Below are positions 15,487 through 22,716 of a DNA stretch of 47,078 nt, one piece after another. The stretch is from Ignatzschineria sp. (GTDB lineage: Bacteria > Pseudomonadota > Gammaproteobacteria > Cardiobacteriales > Wohlfahrtiimonadaceae): assembly GCA_030150405.1 (NCBI GenBank), contig JASLFU010000043.1:1-47078 (forward strand), written 5' to 3'. Below the pieces are notes generated by a model. The model searched no databases. It saw nothing but the letters and a program-made list of their open reading frames with translations, and was not told the DNA's origin. The translations under genes were made by a program, and so were the position numbers. Every line of letters begins with the position of its first letter. The stretch's first letter is position 1.

Positions 15487-17069
15487 TCTTTCTTCGGCAG
15501 GAATATACCACTCGTCGTTATGCCTTTATTTGGGTAAGTATCTGGCTTATTCTCATTTTTGCGACGTGGTTCTCTCGCCCGCTCATCCCTTATCAGGAAA
15601 CATTGCTCTCCGGTATTACTTGGGAGATGTTTCAGAGCGGGCAGTATCTCTATCCCTCTTTAAACGAGCAATTCGTTCATAATAAATACCCTCTTATTCA
15701 CTGGTTGGAGATTGCCGTTTGGCATGTTTTTGGGGTCTCTGAGTTTTCACTTCGAGCGGTGGTGAGCTTTTTTAGTCTCGGCACTCTTTTTCTAACCGCC
15801 TGGGCGGCTTATCAGCTCTGGCCGGATCGGAAAGAGGTTCGCGCCAATGCCCCCTTAATTTTAATTGGAAGTTTGATGTGGACAATATTTGCAACGGCAA
15901 ATATCGAGTATGTCTACTTCACTTTTTTTACCATGCTCACCATTAATTTTCTGATTAGGGCTTGGCGTTTTGAGGAGGAAATCTGGTGGATTGGCTTTGC
16001 AATTGGCCTTGTTTTGGGGCTTTTTACATCAGGCTTTATTTTTCTTGTGGTAACGCTTCCGATCTTACTTCTCGCTCAATATTGGACAAAAAAGCCCTTT
16101 AAAATCTATCTCTTTGGTGGGCTCTCACTCTTATTTTCGCTGGTTTTCTTTATCTTTTGGGCATGGATTGCGAGTCAGAAGTATCAGTTTTCTTTTAGTG
16201 AGGCGCTCGGTTTTCCATCTTTATTGCGTAAAATTAACCGTTCACTTCCGCTATATCTTTATGGTTTTAACCTTTTGGTGATCTTTTTTCCGTGGGTTTT
16301 TTGGTTGCGGCTTTATAGGCTCTATCGAGAGGCAGAGAAGGATGCTTCACTCCGTTTTGTCAGCATTTGGTTTCTCTCTTTAGTGATTATTCTGGGTGTC
16401 GTGAGTCTAACTTCGTTAGATGCGCTTTTACCTCTCTATCCTGCGCTCTGTCTGATTATTGCAAGAATATATAAACAGGGGAGAAGTCGGGTGAAAGATG
16501 TGATCTATATCGCCTTGATCATTCTTATTGTAGGGGCGATGTTAGTGATTATTCCCTTAAATCGAGAGTTTTTTGAGCTTCCCCAGTGGGTAGGAAATGT
16601 CTCTATCTTTTGGGGGGCAGGGCTGATTCTCTTTAGCATCACCTTTATGATGAATGCTGCAGATACACGGGTGATGACCCTTGCTTTAATGAGTGTTGCG
16701 ATGACACTTGCTATCAATTTTGGTGTTGTGCGTGAAGCTACAGACTTTTATGATTTAGAGCCTGCTGGGGAGCGTATCTCTTGGTATCAGAAACGGGGAA
16801 TTCCTATGGCGCATATTGGGCCTTATCAAGGTCATTTTCACTTTGTGGGTCGGCTTATCGCTCCTCTGCAGGAGATTAAAACAGAGGATGAGTTGCTCGA
16901 TTTTATTATCCAAGATCCTTCCTCACGGGTGATCGCTTATGTGGATGAGGTTGATGAAAGCATAGGTTACGATTTAGAGTATTGGCAGCCATTTCGAGGA
17001 AAATATCTTGTTATTTTAGAGGCCAAAGATGCTGCACGATGGGCAGAACAGAAGGAGAAGGAGTTGTAA
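15471..17069 (+). CDS. ArnT/PMT-like membrane glycosyltransferase (GT39/GT83 type)
   Basis: Polytopic GT-C glycosyltransferase-like protein, ~532 residues, with about eleven hydrophobic helices and a C-terminal soluble part (~440-532). The first loop resembles ArnT: RPLIPYQETLLSGITWEMFQ, YLYPSLNEQFVHNKYPLIHWLE, then VSEFSLRAV. ArnT moves aminoarabinose from undecaprenyl phosphate to lipid A; the donor and acceptor here are unknown. The acidic DE pair expected in the first loop is reduced to QE. I start at ATG 15471; an upstream in-frame TTG at 15462 is less likely. It overlaps fur by 16 nt and shares TAATG with the next gene, so all three may be one transcript. Confidence 0.75.
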   Translation: MPRELIFLRQEYTTRRYAFIWVSIWLILIFATWFSRPLIPYQETLLSGITWEMFQSGQYLYPSLNEQFVHNKYPLIHWLEIAVWHVFGVSEFSLRAVVSFFSLGTLFLTAWAAYQLWPDRKEVRANAPLILIGSLMWTIFATANIEYVYFTFFTMLTINFLIRAWRFEEEIWWIGFAIGLVLGLFTSGFIFLVVTLPILLLAQYWTKKPFKIYLFGGLSLLFSLVFFIFWAWIASQKYQFSFSEALGFPSLLRKINRSLPLYLYGFNLLVIFFPWVFWLRLYRLYREAEKDASLRFVSIWFLSLVIILGVVSLTSLDALLPLYPALCLIIARIYKQGRSRVKDVIYIALIILIVGAMLVIIPLNREFFELPQWVGNVSIFWGAGLILFSITFMMNAADTRVMTLALMSVAMTLAINFGVVREATDFYDLEPAGERISWYQKRGIPMAHIGPYQGHFHFVGRLIAPLQEIKTEDELLDFIIQDPSSRVIAYVDEVDESIGYDLEYWQPFRGKYLVILEAKDAARWAEQKEKEL

Positions 17070-17950
17070 TGCTATTTGATCTATTTAGACCTGCTTGGAA
17101 GAGCAAGCGCAAAGAGCGCAGATTAAAAGCCTTAAGAGGTGGGCAGCTTGAAAAAGCTCAAATTGAGACTTTAGCGCAATATGATCCTGAAGATGAGGTG
17201 CGCCGTGCCGCCATCGCCTTAATTGATGAGGATACTCAGCTCTATAGACTTTGGCTAAGTGAGCGGCAGGAAGATATTCAGGATAATATCTTGGATCTTT
17301 TAGCTGAACGTTTAAATAGCGAACTTACTCCTTTAGAGAGACTTAAAGCGCTCTGTAATTCAGTGAATGTGCGAAGCTTTCCCCTTTCTGGGTTAATTGA
17401 GAGGCTCCATTGTAAAGAGTCTAAGGATTATCTCTTCAGTCAAATTATCTCCTTGCAAGAATTGTGGGCAATGGCAGGAGTAAGAGGGGATTACCAGCTT
17501 GAGGCGCTTCGCCGTTTTGATGATCAAGCTGCTTTAGAGAATCTTTATAAGACATTGCGAAGTACGGATCAAGGGGCGGCTTCTGTGGTGAAAGAGCGGC
17601 TCGATGAGTTGGCGGAGTTTGCTAAAAAAGAGGCGCGTAGAGCAGAGCTTATTGAAGAGTACCGCCAATTTGCGGAAAGTTCTCCCTTAAAGCCTGTTAA
17701 TCTTCTTTCCCGTCTGCATGCCACTTGGAAAGAGGAGGGCTTTGCAGAAGATAAAGAGCGAGATAAATTGATAAAAATTTATCAAGAGCGTTTTCAGTTA
17801 GAGAGTCGGCGAGAGGTCGCTAAGTCTGAGGAGATAGCGCCTGAAACTGATGAAAATCGCGATGCAGAGATAGAATCAGCAGAGAATAGTGCGAATAGTG
17901 GGGGAGGTAAAAAAGAGGGTGATGAGCGCTCAGTAGAGCAGAGCGTGTAA
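17069..17950 (+). CDS. HEAT-like / DUF349 N-terminal-like protein, function unknown
   Basis: Cytoplasmic helical protein of 293 residues. It starts with FDLFRPAWKSKRKERRLKAL and has HEAT-like helical pairs (ETLAQYDPEDEVRRAAIALI at ~38-57). The LLSRLHATWKEEG segment resembles the spacer found in DUF349 proteins (LQxxWKALG). Those proteins are usually much longer, so this may be a shortened form. The C-terminal ~45 residues are acidic and low-complexity. ATG 17069 is chosen: AAGGAGAAGGAG precedes it and it overlaps the previous stop (TAATG); an earlier in-frame start would run into the upstream gene. No enzymatic motif is seen. Confidence 0.55.
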   Translation: MLFDLFRPAWKSKRKERRLKALRGGQLEKAQIETLAQYDPEDEVRRAAIALIDEDTQLYRLWLSERQEDIQDNILDLLAERLNSELTPLERLKALCNSVNVRSFPLSGLIERLHCKESKDYLFSQIISLQELWAMAGVRGDYQLEALRRFDDQAALENLYKTLRSTDQGAASVVKERLDELAEFAKKEARRAELIEEYRQFAESSPLKPVNLLSRLHATWKEEGFAEDKERDKLIKIYQERFQLESRREVAKSEEIAPETDENRDAEIESAENSANSGGGKKEGDERSVEQSV

Positions 17951-17974
17951 TTTATCCTCATTTACTACTCTAAT

Positions 17975-18002
17975 TCGTCAGTGGAAATAAATACGGTATA
18001 AT
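17975..18002 (+). promoter_or_regulatory. Sigma-70 promoter upstream of ppiD
   Basis: TCGTCA (17975-17980), 16-bp spacer, perfect TATAAT (17997-18002). It lies ~120 bp before ppiD. A 6-bp inverted repeat ACGCCT/AGGCGT (18019-18024, 18046-18051) follows in the leader; on the minus strand it is followed by TAATTTTTAT. Confidence 0.6.
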
Positions 18003-18123
18003 CGGACAGATAAAAATTACGCCTCGATTTTTAAAGTACAATTTAAGGCGTCATGTTCGATGGTTTTAAGCGATAAATAGGTTAATAGACATTCGCGCGT
18101 CAGCGTAAAAGGAATCAATAATT

Positions 18124-20040
18124 ATGATGCAATTTATTCGGGAGCACTCAAAAAGTCCTTGGGCTAAAGCACTTTTTGTGGGAATTGGTATCTCGCTTAT
18201 GGGAATTGGTGGCGCGGGAATCTTTGGAAGTTCTAGCTCCGATGCAGTTGCTTCTGTGGGAGGGCAAAAAATCCCACTTATAGAGGTCGATAGACTCTAT
18301 CAGCAGTTACTCACCCAACAAAATGGAGCGGAGTTAAGCGATGTTGAGCAGGCGCAATTAAAATTAATTGCACGCCGAGAGGTGATTCAGCGAGCGGCTA
18401 TTGATGAACAGATTCGTAACTGGGGGATTCGCGCATCGGATAGTGATGTAGCGAAAGAGATTGCAGCGTTACCTCTTTTCCAGGTTGATGGCCAATTTAA
18501 TCCTGAAGAATATAAAATGCGCGTTGCCTATTTAGGGTTTACAACAGAAGGTTTTGAAGAGCAGGTGCGCAGAGATGTGGGGCAGTTTCGATTAAATCAA
18601 GCGGTTTCAGCGAGCAGTATCGTGACCCATAAAGAGCTTGCGAGCCAGGCGGAATTTAGCAATCAACAACGTAATTTAGAGGTGGCCGTCTATAACTATG
18701 CCGATAATTTAAAGAGTATCGAAGTTAGTGACGAGGAGATTGCGAAAGAGTTTGCTGAAAATGGTGAGAAATATCAGAGCGAAGAGCGAGTTAAGCTTCA
18801 GTATATTGAGCTCAATGATGATGCCATTGCTCTTGACGAGAATGCTACAGCCCCTTCTGCTGAGCAAATTGAAGCAAAAATGAAGGAGCTAAAGCTCACC
18901 GGGGAGAAACGAGTCTCTGAGCAGATCACCATCGAGTTTAATAATGATGAAGAGCGTGAGCAGGCTTTATCGCAGCTTAATGATCTTTATGAGCGTATCT
19001 CAAGCGGAGAGATCTCCTTTGATGAAGCAAAGGGGGAAGCGGAACATTTCGAGAATGCTTTCTATGCGCATAATGGTAACTTTGGTTTCGGAGATACCGC
19101 GATCCCTGAGTTTGATGAATTACTTTTTTCCTTAACTGAGGAGAATCCATTAGGTAAGCCTTACACCACAAATGGTGAAGCACACTTAGTGCATCTTCTT
19201 AAGATCAATAGTGAGTATGAGTCGGAAGAGCAATTAAGAACGGCAGCGATTCGGGATCTTCAGCAGGCACAAAAAGCCAATAAGTATCTGGATAAAGAGA
19301 TGCGTCTTCAGGAGCTTGCGGAAGTTTATACAGATTCCCTCTTAGAGATCGCAGAGGAGCTAGGGCTTAAAGTTAAAGAGACAGAGTGGCTCTCCCTTGA
19401 GTCAAGAGAGGGCTTACTTGCTAATGAAACTGTCTGGAATGCGATTAATGGCTTTGATGTTAAAGAGAATGGGAAAAATAGTTTACCTTTCTCTTTAAAT
19501 GAGAGGAAAAATGAGGCTTATATCGTGCGTATTGGTGAGCATGAGCCCCGCAGAGCATTAACGTTAGAGGAAGCTAAAGAGAGTATCACGAAAGAGATTG
19601 CCGCAGCTAAAGTGCGTGAAGAGATGCTTGCTAAAGTTGATGAGCTTAAAGAGGATCTTACGCCCGAGGAGTTTGCGGAAAAAGTTAAGACTTTAGGCTT
19701 TGATTATTATGCGTTTCCTAAACAGAATCTATTAGAATTAGGTGAGCTCTCTAATCTTGATCAGGCGGTGCAATTTGGAGTACTGATGGGTTTTCAGGGA
19801 GTAGGAGCTCTAGAGGATGAGAAGCCTGTTTATCTCTCGGATGATTTTGCAGGAAACTTAGTTTTAGTAGCTGTTAATGAGGTGAAGCTTGGTAACTTAG
19901 AGGCGCTTTCAGAGAGCGAGGTGAAGGAGCTCGAAGCCTACCTACAAAATCGCGCGACCAATGATGAATATCAGGCCCTAATGTTGCATCTTATTAACAA
20001 TAGTAATATTAAGTTGTATGAAAATAGCTACTTTAAATAG
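18124..20040 (+). CDS. ppiD: Periplasmic folding chaperone PpiD-like (SurA_N / PpiC domains)
   Basis: Inner-membrane-anchored periplasmic chaperone acting near the Sec translocon on nascent outer-membrane and periplasmic proteins. Layout: short cytoplasmic N-terminus, one anchor helix (~14-34, ALFVGIGISLMGIGGAGIF), SurA_N-type domain (~38-200, VGGQKIPLIEVDRLYQQLL, SQAEFSNQQRNLEVAVY), a degenerate PpiC parvulin domain (~225-375; GNFGFGDTAIPEFDELLFSL, AHLVHLLKI), then a helical C-terminal domain. 638 residues versus 623 in E. coli. Very rich in Glu. Own promoter and a strong terminator, so monocistronic. Confidence 0.85.
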   Translation: MMQFIREHSKSPWAKALFVGIGISLMGIGGAGIFGSSSSDAVASVGGQKIPLIEVDRLYQQLLTQQNGAELSDVEQAQLKLIARREVIQRAAIDEQIRNWGIRASDSDVAKEIAALPLFQVDGQFNPEEYKMRVAYLGFTTEGFEEQVRRDVGQFRLNQAVSASSIVTHKELASQAEFSNQQRNLEVAVYNYADNLKSIEVSDEEIAKEFAENGEKYQSEERVKLQYIELNDDAIALDENATAPSAEQIEAKMKELKLTGEKRVSEQITIEFNNDEEREQALSQLNDLYERISSGEISFDEAKGEAEHFENAFYAHNGNFGFGDTAIPEFDELLFSLTEENPLGKPYTTNGEAHLVHLLKINSEYESEEQLRTAAIRDLQQAQKANKYLDKEMRLQELAEVYTDSLLEIAEELGLKVKETEWLSLESREGLLANETVWNAINGFDVKENGKNSLPFSLNERKNEAYIVRIGEHEPRRALTLEEAKESITKEIAAAKVREEMLAKVDELKEDLTPEEFAEKVKTLGFDYYAFPKQNLLELGELSNLDQAVQFGVLMGFQGVGALEDEKPVYLSDDFAGNLVLVAVNEVKLGNLEALSESEVKELEAYLQNRATNDEYQALMLHLINNSNIKLYENSYFK

Positions 20041-20069
20041 CCCGATAGAGGCCTAAAAAGTTAAAGCTT

Positions 20070-20108
20070 AGAGAGGCTGATGATTTAAGCGCATCAGCCT
20101 CTCTTTTT
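20070..20108 (+). terminator. Rho-independent terminator of ppiD
   Basis: Perfect 13-bp stem AGAGAGGCTGATG/CATCAGCCTCTCT (20070-20082, 20092-20104), 9-nt loop, then TTTT. Confidence 0.93.
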
Positions 20109-20189
20109 AACGGGATAAGAGAAAGTCGCCCATTGAGATCTATTTAAGCCCATTTTATTTATTAGATTAGAAGATAGAGAGCAATCTAT

Positions 20190-21200
20190 ATGAATCTTCA
20201 AGAACATTACTCATTAAAAGCATTGAATAGCTTTGGAGTGGATCATGCCGCTCGTTACTTCTCCATAGTGACGACTATTGAGGAGATCCCTAAAATAAAG
20301 GAGTGCCCCCAACCCCATCTTATTTTAGGGGGCGGGAGCAATATTCTCTTTACTCAAGATTATCCCGGGACGGTGATTCACAACAGACTTTTAGGGATTG
20401 AAATCCTAGAGCAGAATGAAGAGGAAGCCCGCATTAAGGTGATGAGTGGAGAGAATTGGCATAACTTTGTCACTAAAATGAATGAGAAAGGCTTTCATGG
20501 ATTAGAATATCTGGCGCTTATTCCCGGCTCTGTGGGGGCAGCCCCGGTACAAAATATTGGAGCTTACGGGGCAGAAGTAAAGGAGTATATTGAGTCGATT
20601 GATCTTTATGATTTTGCTCAATCACGCTTTAAAACGATCTCCCCAGAAGAGTGTAATTTTGCATATCGAGATAGTATTTTTAAACAAAATCCCGGCCGTT
20701 ATTTTATTTCTGCCATTACTTTTAAGCTCTCTCGTAATTTTAAGGCGGATCTAAGCTATCGGGTTTTAGCTGATTACTTTGCTGAAAAAGGCAGAGAAGA
20801 GAAGAGCATTACAGCTAGTGAGCTAATGGAGGCGGTGATCCATATTCGCAGCTCTAAATTGCCTGATCCTAAAGAGATTGGAAATGGGGGAAGCTTCTTT
20901 AAAAATCCGATTATCTCTAAAACTCAATTTGATGCGCTAAAGTTAAAGCATCCTAACTTAATCTTCTTTCCGACCGAAAAACCGGATGAGATCAAACTTG
21001 CAGCAGGGCAGCTTATTGAGCTATCAGGCTTTAAGGGGGAGTATCGTGGACAAGTGGGGATGTATGAAAAACAGGCGCTTATTTTGGTGAATCTAGGTGG
21101 CGCAACTGGTGCAGAGCTCGCGGAGCATGCCCGCCGAGTTCAACAAGGTGTGCAACAAAAATTTGGGGTTCTCCTTGAGCCTGAGCCCTCAATATTGTAA
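20190..21200 (+). CDS. murB: UDP-N-acetylenolpyruvoylglucosamine reductase
   Basis: FAD- and NADPH-dependent reduction that makes UDP-N-acetylmuramate for peptidoglycan. FAD-binding segment LILGGGSNILFT (~44-55), EYLALIPGSVGAAPVQNIGAYGAE (~109-132 core PGSVGAAPVQNIGAYG), NFAYRDSIFK, the catalytic Ser in GNGGSFFKNP, and EPEPSIL at the end with the expected Glu. The E. coli-type (type I) loop is present; length 336. An ATG with a modest upstream site (AGATAGAGAG) is used. Confidence 0.95.
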   Translation: MNLQEHYSLKALNSFGVDHAARYFSIVTTIEEIPKIKECPQPHLILGGGSNILFTQDYPGTVIHNRLLGIEILEQNEEEARIKVMSGENWHNFVTKMNEKGFHGLEYLALIPGSVGAAPVQNIGAYGAEVKEYIESIDLYDFAQSRFKTISPEECNFAYRDSIFKQNPGRYFISAITFKLSRNFKADLSYRVLADYFAEKGREEKSITASELMEAVIHIRSSKLPDPKEIGNGGSFFKNPIISKTQFDALKLKHPNLIFFPTEKPDEIKLAAGQLIELSGFKGEYRGQVGMYEKQALILVNLGGATGAELAEHARRVQQGVQQKFGVLLEPEPSIL

Positions 21201-21225
21201 TTTCAGTACTGTTTTATTGTATAAT
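21195..21225 (+). promoter_or_regulatory. Putative mlaC promoter
   Basis: Perfect TATAAT (21220-21225) with a possible TTGTAA -35 (21195-21200) that overlaps the murB stop; the 19-bp spacer is long. Confidence 0.4.
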
Positions 21226-21257
21226 TGAATATCTACTAAAATTTAATAGGAAACTTC

Positions 21258-21884
21258 ATGACTATTACATTAAGAAATTTATATAAAGTGGGTGCGTTCT
21301 TTGCGATGTTAATGGCGCTTACTTTTGGTATGGCGCAAGTAGCAGAAGCACAGGAGCGTCCTGAGCAGGTAATTCGTCAAACATCAGACCAACTCTTTGC
21401 GACCTTAAAAGCAGAGAAGGCGAATTTACAAAGAAATCCTGATCGTATCTTTTCGATTGTGGAGAATATCTTGGTCCCCCGTTTCGATTTTGGAACAATC
21501 TCACAGTGGGTAATGGGGCGTTCGTGGAGAACCGCAACTCCAGCACAAAGAACTGAGTTTACCCAAGAGTTTAAACGTCTCTTAATTAATTCATACGCTG
21601 GGGTGCTGCTTGAGTATACAGATGAGAAGATTGAGATTCTTCCTCTACCTGCTAATGCGGCGAATGCCAATGAGTTAACTGTACGTTCACAGATTATCTC
21701 TAAAGATCGTCCCCCTGTAGCGATTAACTATTCTATGATCAAATCTGGGCAGCGTTGGATGGTATATGACGTAGCCGTTGAGGGTATCAGTATTGTGGCG
21801 AACTATCGTTCAGAAATCCGAGAGCTTGTGGCCCGTAACGGTATCGATGGCATGATTAATGTGCTAAAGCAGAAAAATAAATAA
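21258..21884 (+). CDS. mlaC: Phospholipid-binding periplasmic protein MlaC (Ttg2D family)
   Basis: Soluble periplasmic lipid shuttle between the outer-membrane MlaA complex and the inner-membrane MlaFEDB ABC transporter. A cleavable signal peptide is seen (~1-31, GAFFAMLMALTFGMAQVAEAQ). Family features: RPEQVIRQTSDQLFATL, VPRFDFGTISQWVMGRSWRTATPAQRTEFTQEFKRLL, YAGVLLEYTDEKIEILPLP, RWMVYDVAVEGISIVANYRSEI (each recognised by shorter cores such as GRSWRTATPAQ and YDVAVEGIS). Length 208. mlaF, mlaE and mlaD, which normally precede it, are absent; only mlaB follows, beyond a hairpin. Confidence 0.92.
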   Translation: MTITLRNLYKVGAFFAMLMALTFGMAQVAEAQERPEQVIRQTSDQLFATLKAEKANLQRNPDRIFSIVENILVPRFDFGTISQWVMGRSWRTATPAQRTEFTQEFKRLLINSYAGVLLEYTDEKIEILPLPANAANANELTVRSQIISKDRPPVAINYSMIKSGQRWMVYDVAVEGISIVANYRSEIRELVARNGIDGMINVLKQKNK

Positions 21885-21923
21885 GCGGAAAGAGTAGAGA
21901 AATCTATTCTTCTGTTATAGGTT

Positions 21924-21979
21924 AGAGATCTTGTCGTTGGCTTACTAAAGAGTGGGCTAAGCAAGATCTCTCTCTTTTT
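21924..21979 (+). terminator. Long hairpin/terminator between mlaC and mlaB
   Basis: AGAGATCTTG (21924-21933) pairs perfectly with CAAGATCTCT (21962-21971); inside, TTGGCTTACT pairs with AGTGGGCTAA with three G-U pairs around an AAAG loop. It is followed by CTCTTTTTG. Strong enough to end most mlaC transcripts, 15 nt before mlaB. Confidence 0.8.
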
Positions 21980-21994
21980 GTAGGAAAGGATTTA

Positions 21995-22279
21995 ATGAGT
22001 AAAGCCGTGAGTATTAAAAAGATTGGGGAAGGGGTATATCAACTTCTTGGGGATTATACAAAATTCACTGTGCCTAAGAGAGCAGAAGAGCTAGAAAAAC
22101 ACCTTGCTACCGAAGATTTAGAGACATTAGATCTCTCCGAGATAGGAAAGAGTGATAGTGTATTACTTGCGCTTTTAGTAGAGATTAAGCGAGCGCACCC
22201 TCAAGTTAAATTTATAAATTTTAATGAGACACTTACACAATTACTCTCTCTTTATCAGGCAGATGATCTTCTCAATTGA
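21995..22279 (+). CDS. mlaB: STAS-domain protein, MlaB-like
   Basis: 94-residue STAS domain. Small cytoplasmic STAS proteins next to mlaC (MlaB) bind the MlaF ATPase and are needed for the lipid transporter. Visible: beta strand GEGVYQLLGDYTKFTVPKR, then LETLDLSEIGKSDSVLLALLVEIKRAHP, the conserved DLS-x-SD loop where Ser is typical, and VKFINFNETLTQLLSLY. Good ribosome site AGGAAAGGA. The preceding hairpin suggests it needs readthrough or a weak internal promoter. Identity rests mainly on fold and neighbour. Confidence 0.75.
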   Translation: MSKAVSIKKIGEGVYQLLGDYTKFTVPKRAEELEKHLATEDLETLDLSEIGKSDSVLLALLVEIKRAHPQVKFINFNETLTQLLSLYQADDLLN

Positions 22280-22337
22280 GAAAGATTCCGTTCAAGAAGA
22301 GAAGTGTGCAATTAGCTATCAAAGATCAATATTTAAG

Positions 22338-22365
22338 TTGACGGATAGAGAACAAAAGCTATAAT
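22338..22365 (+). promoter_or_regulatory. Near-consensus sigma-70 promoter for the tRNA-Gly/tRNA-Cys/ffs unit
   Basis: TTGACG (22338-22343), 16-bp spacer, perfect TATAAT (22360-22365), 15 bp before the tRNA-Gly 5' end. Typical of a strong stable-RNA promoter. Confidence 0.85.
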
Positions 22366-22380
22366 AGACATCTTCACTTA

Positions 22381-22456
22381 GCGGGAATAGCTCAGTTGGT
22401 AGAGCACAACCTTGCCAAGGTTGGGGCCGCGAGTTCGAGTCTCGTTTCCCGCTCCA
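22381..22456 (+). tRNA. tRNA-Gly (GCC)
   Basis: Complete cloverleaf of 76 nt: acceptor GCGGGAA/TTCCCGC, D arm GCTC/GAGC, anticodon stem CAACC/GGTTG with loop TTGCCAA (anticodon GCC), T arm GCGAG/CTCGT with TTCGAGT, and encoded CCA. Confidence 0.97.
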
Positions 22457-22464
22457 AATCTTAA

Positions 22465-22538
22465 GGCTGGATAGCAAAATGGTTATGCAGCGGATTGCAA
22501 ATCCGTAGACGCCAGTTCGATTCTGGCTCCAGCCTCCA
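22465..22538 (+). tRNA. tRNA-Cys (GCA)
   Basis: Complete cloverleaf of 74 nt: acceptor GGCTGGA/TCCAGCC, D stem GCA/TGC, anticodon stem GCGGA/TCCGT with loop TTGCAAA (anticodon GCA), T stem GCCAG/CTGGC with TTCGATT, and encoded CCA. Only 8 nt after tRNA-Gly, so processed from one transcript. Confidence 0.97.
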
Positions 22539-22555
22539 TTTTTATGGTACCGTTC

Positions 22556-22677
22556 TATGGTGGCCTGTATTGGTTTCCTGACAATAAGTTATTGTGAACC
22601 GTGTCAGGTCCGGAAGGAAGCAGCACTAGCAAGACGCTTATGTGTTTAGGGTCGGCTAATACGGGTCATCACCATAA
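22556..22677 (+). ncRNA. ffs: 4.5S RNA, signal recognition particle RNA
   Basis: RNA core of the SRP that with Ffh targets membrane proteins. The conserved domain IV, GTGTCAGGTCCGGAAGGAAG followed by CAGC, is intact (22601-22624). The ends pair: ATGGTG (22557-) with CACCAT (-22675), and CCTGTA with TACGGG. The estimated length of ~120 nt fits the gammaproteobacterial small form (114 nt in E. coli); exact ends need mapping. It lies between tRNA-Cys and dnaX, the ffs-dnaX order seen in several gammaproteobacteria. No terminator is seen before dnaX, so co-transcription and processing are likely. Confidence 0.95.
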
Positions 22678-22716
22678 TTCTTTTGCCGACTCCTCCTAAA
22701 GAGGCTCAATCTAAGA

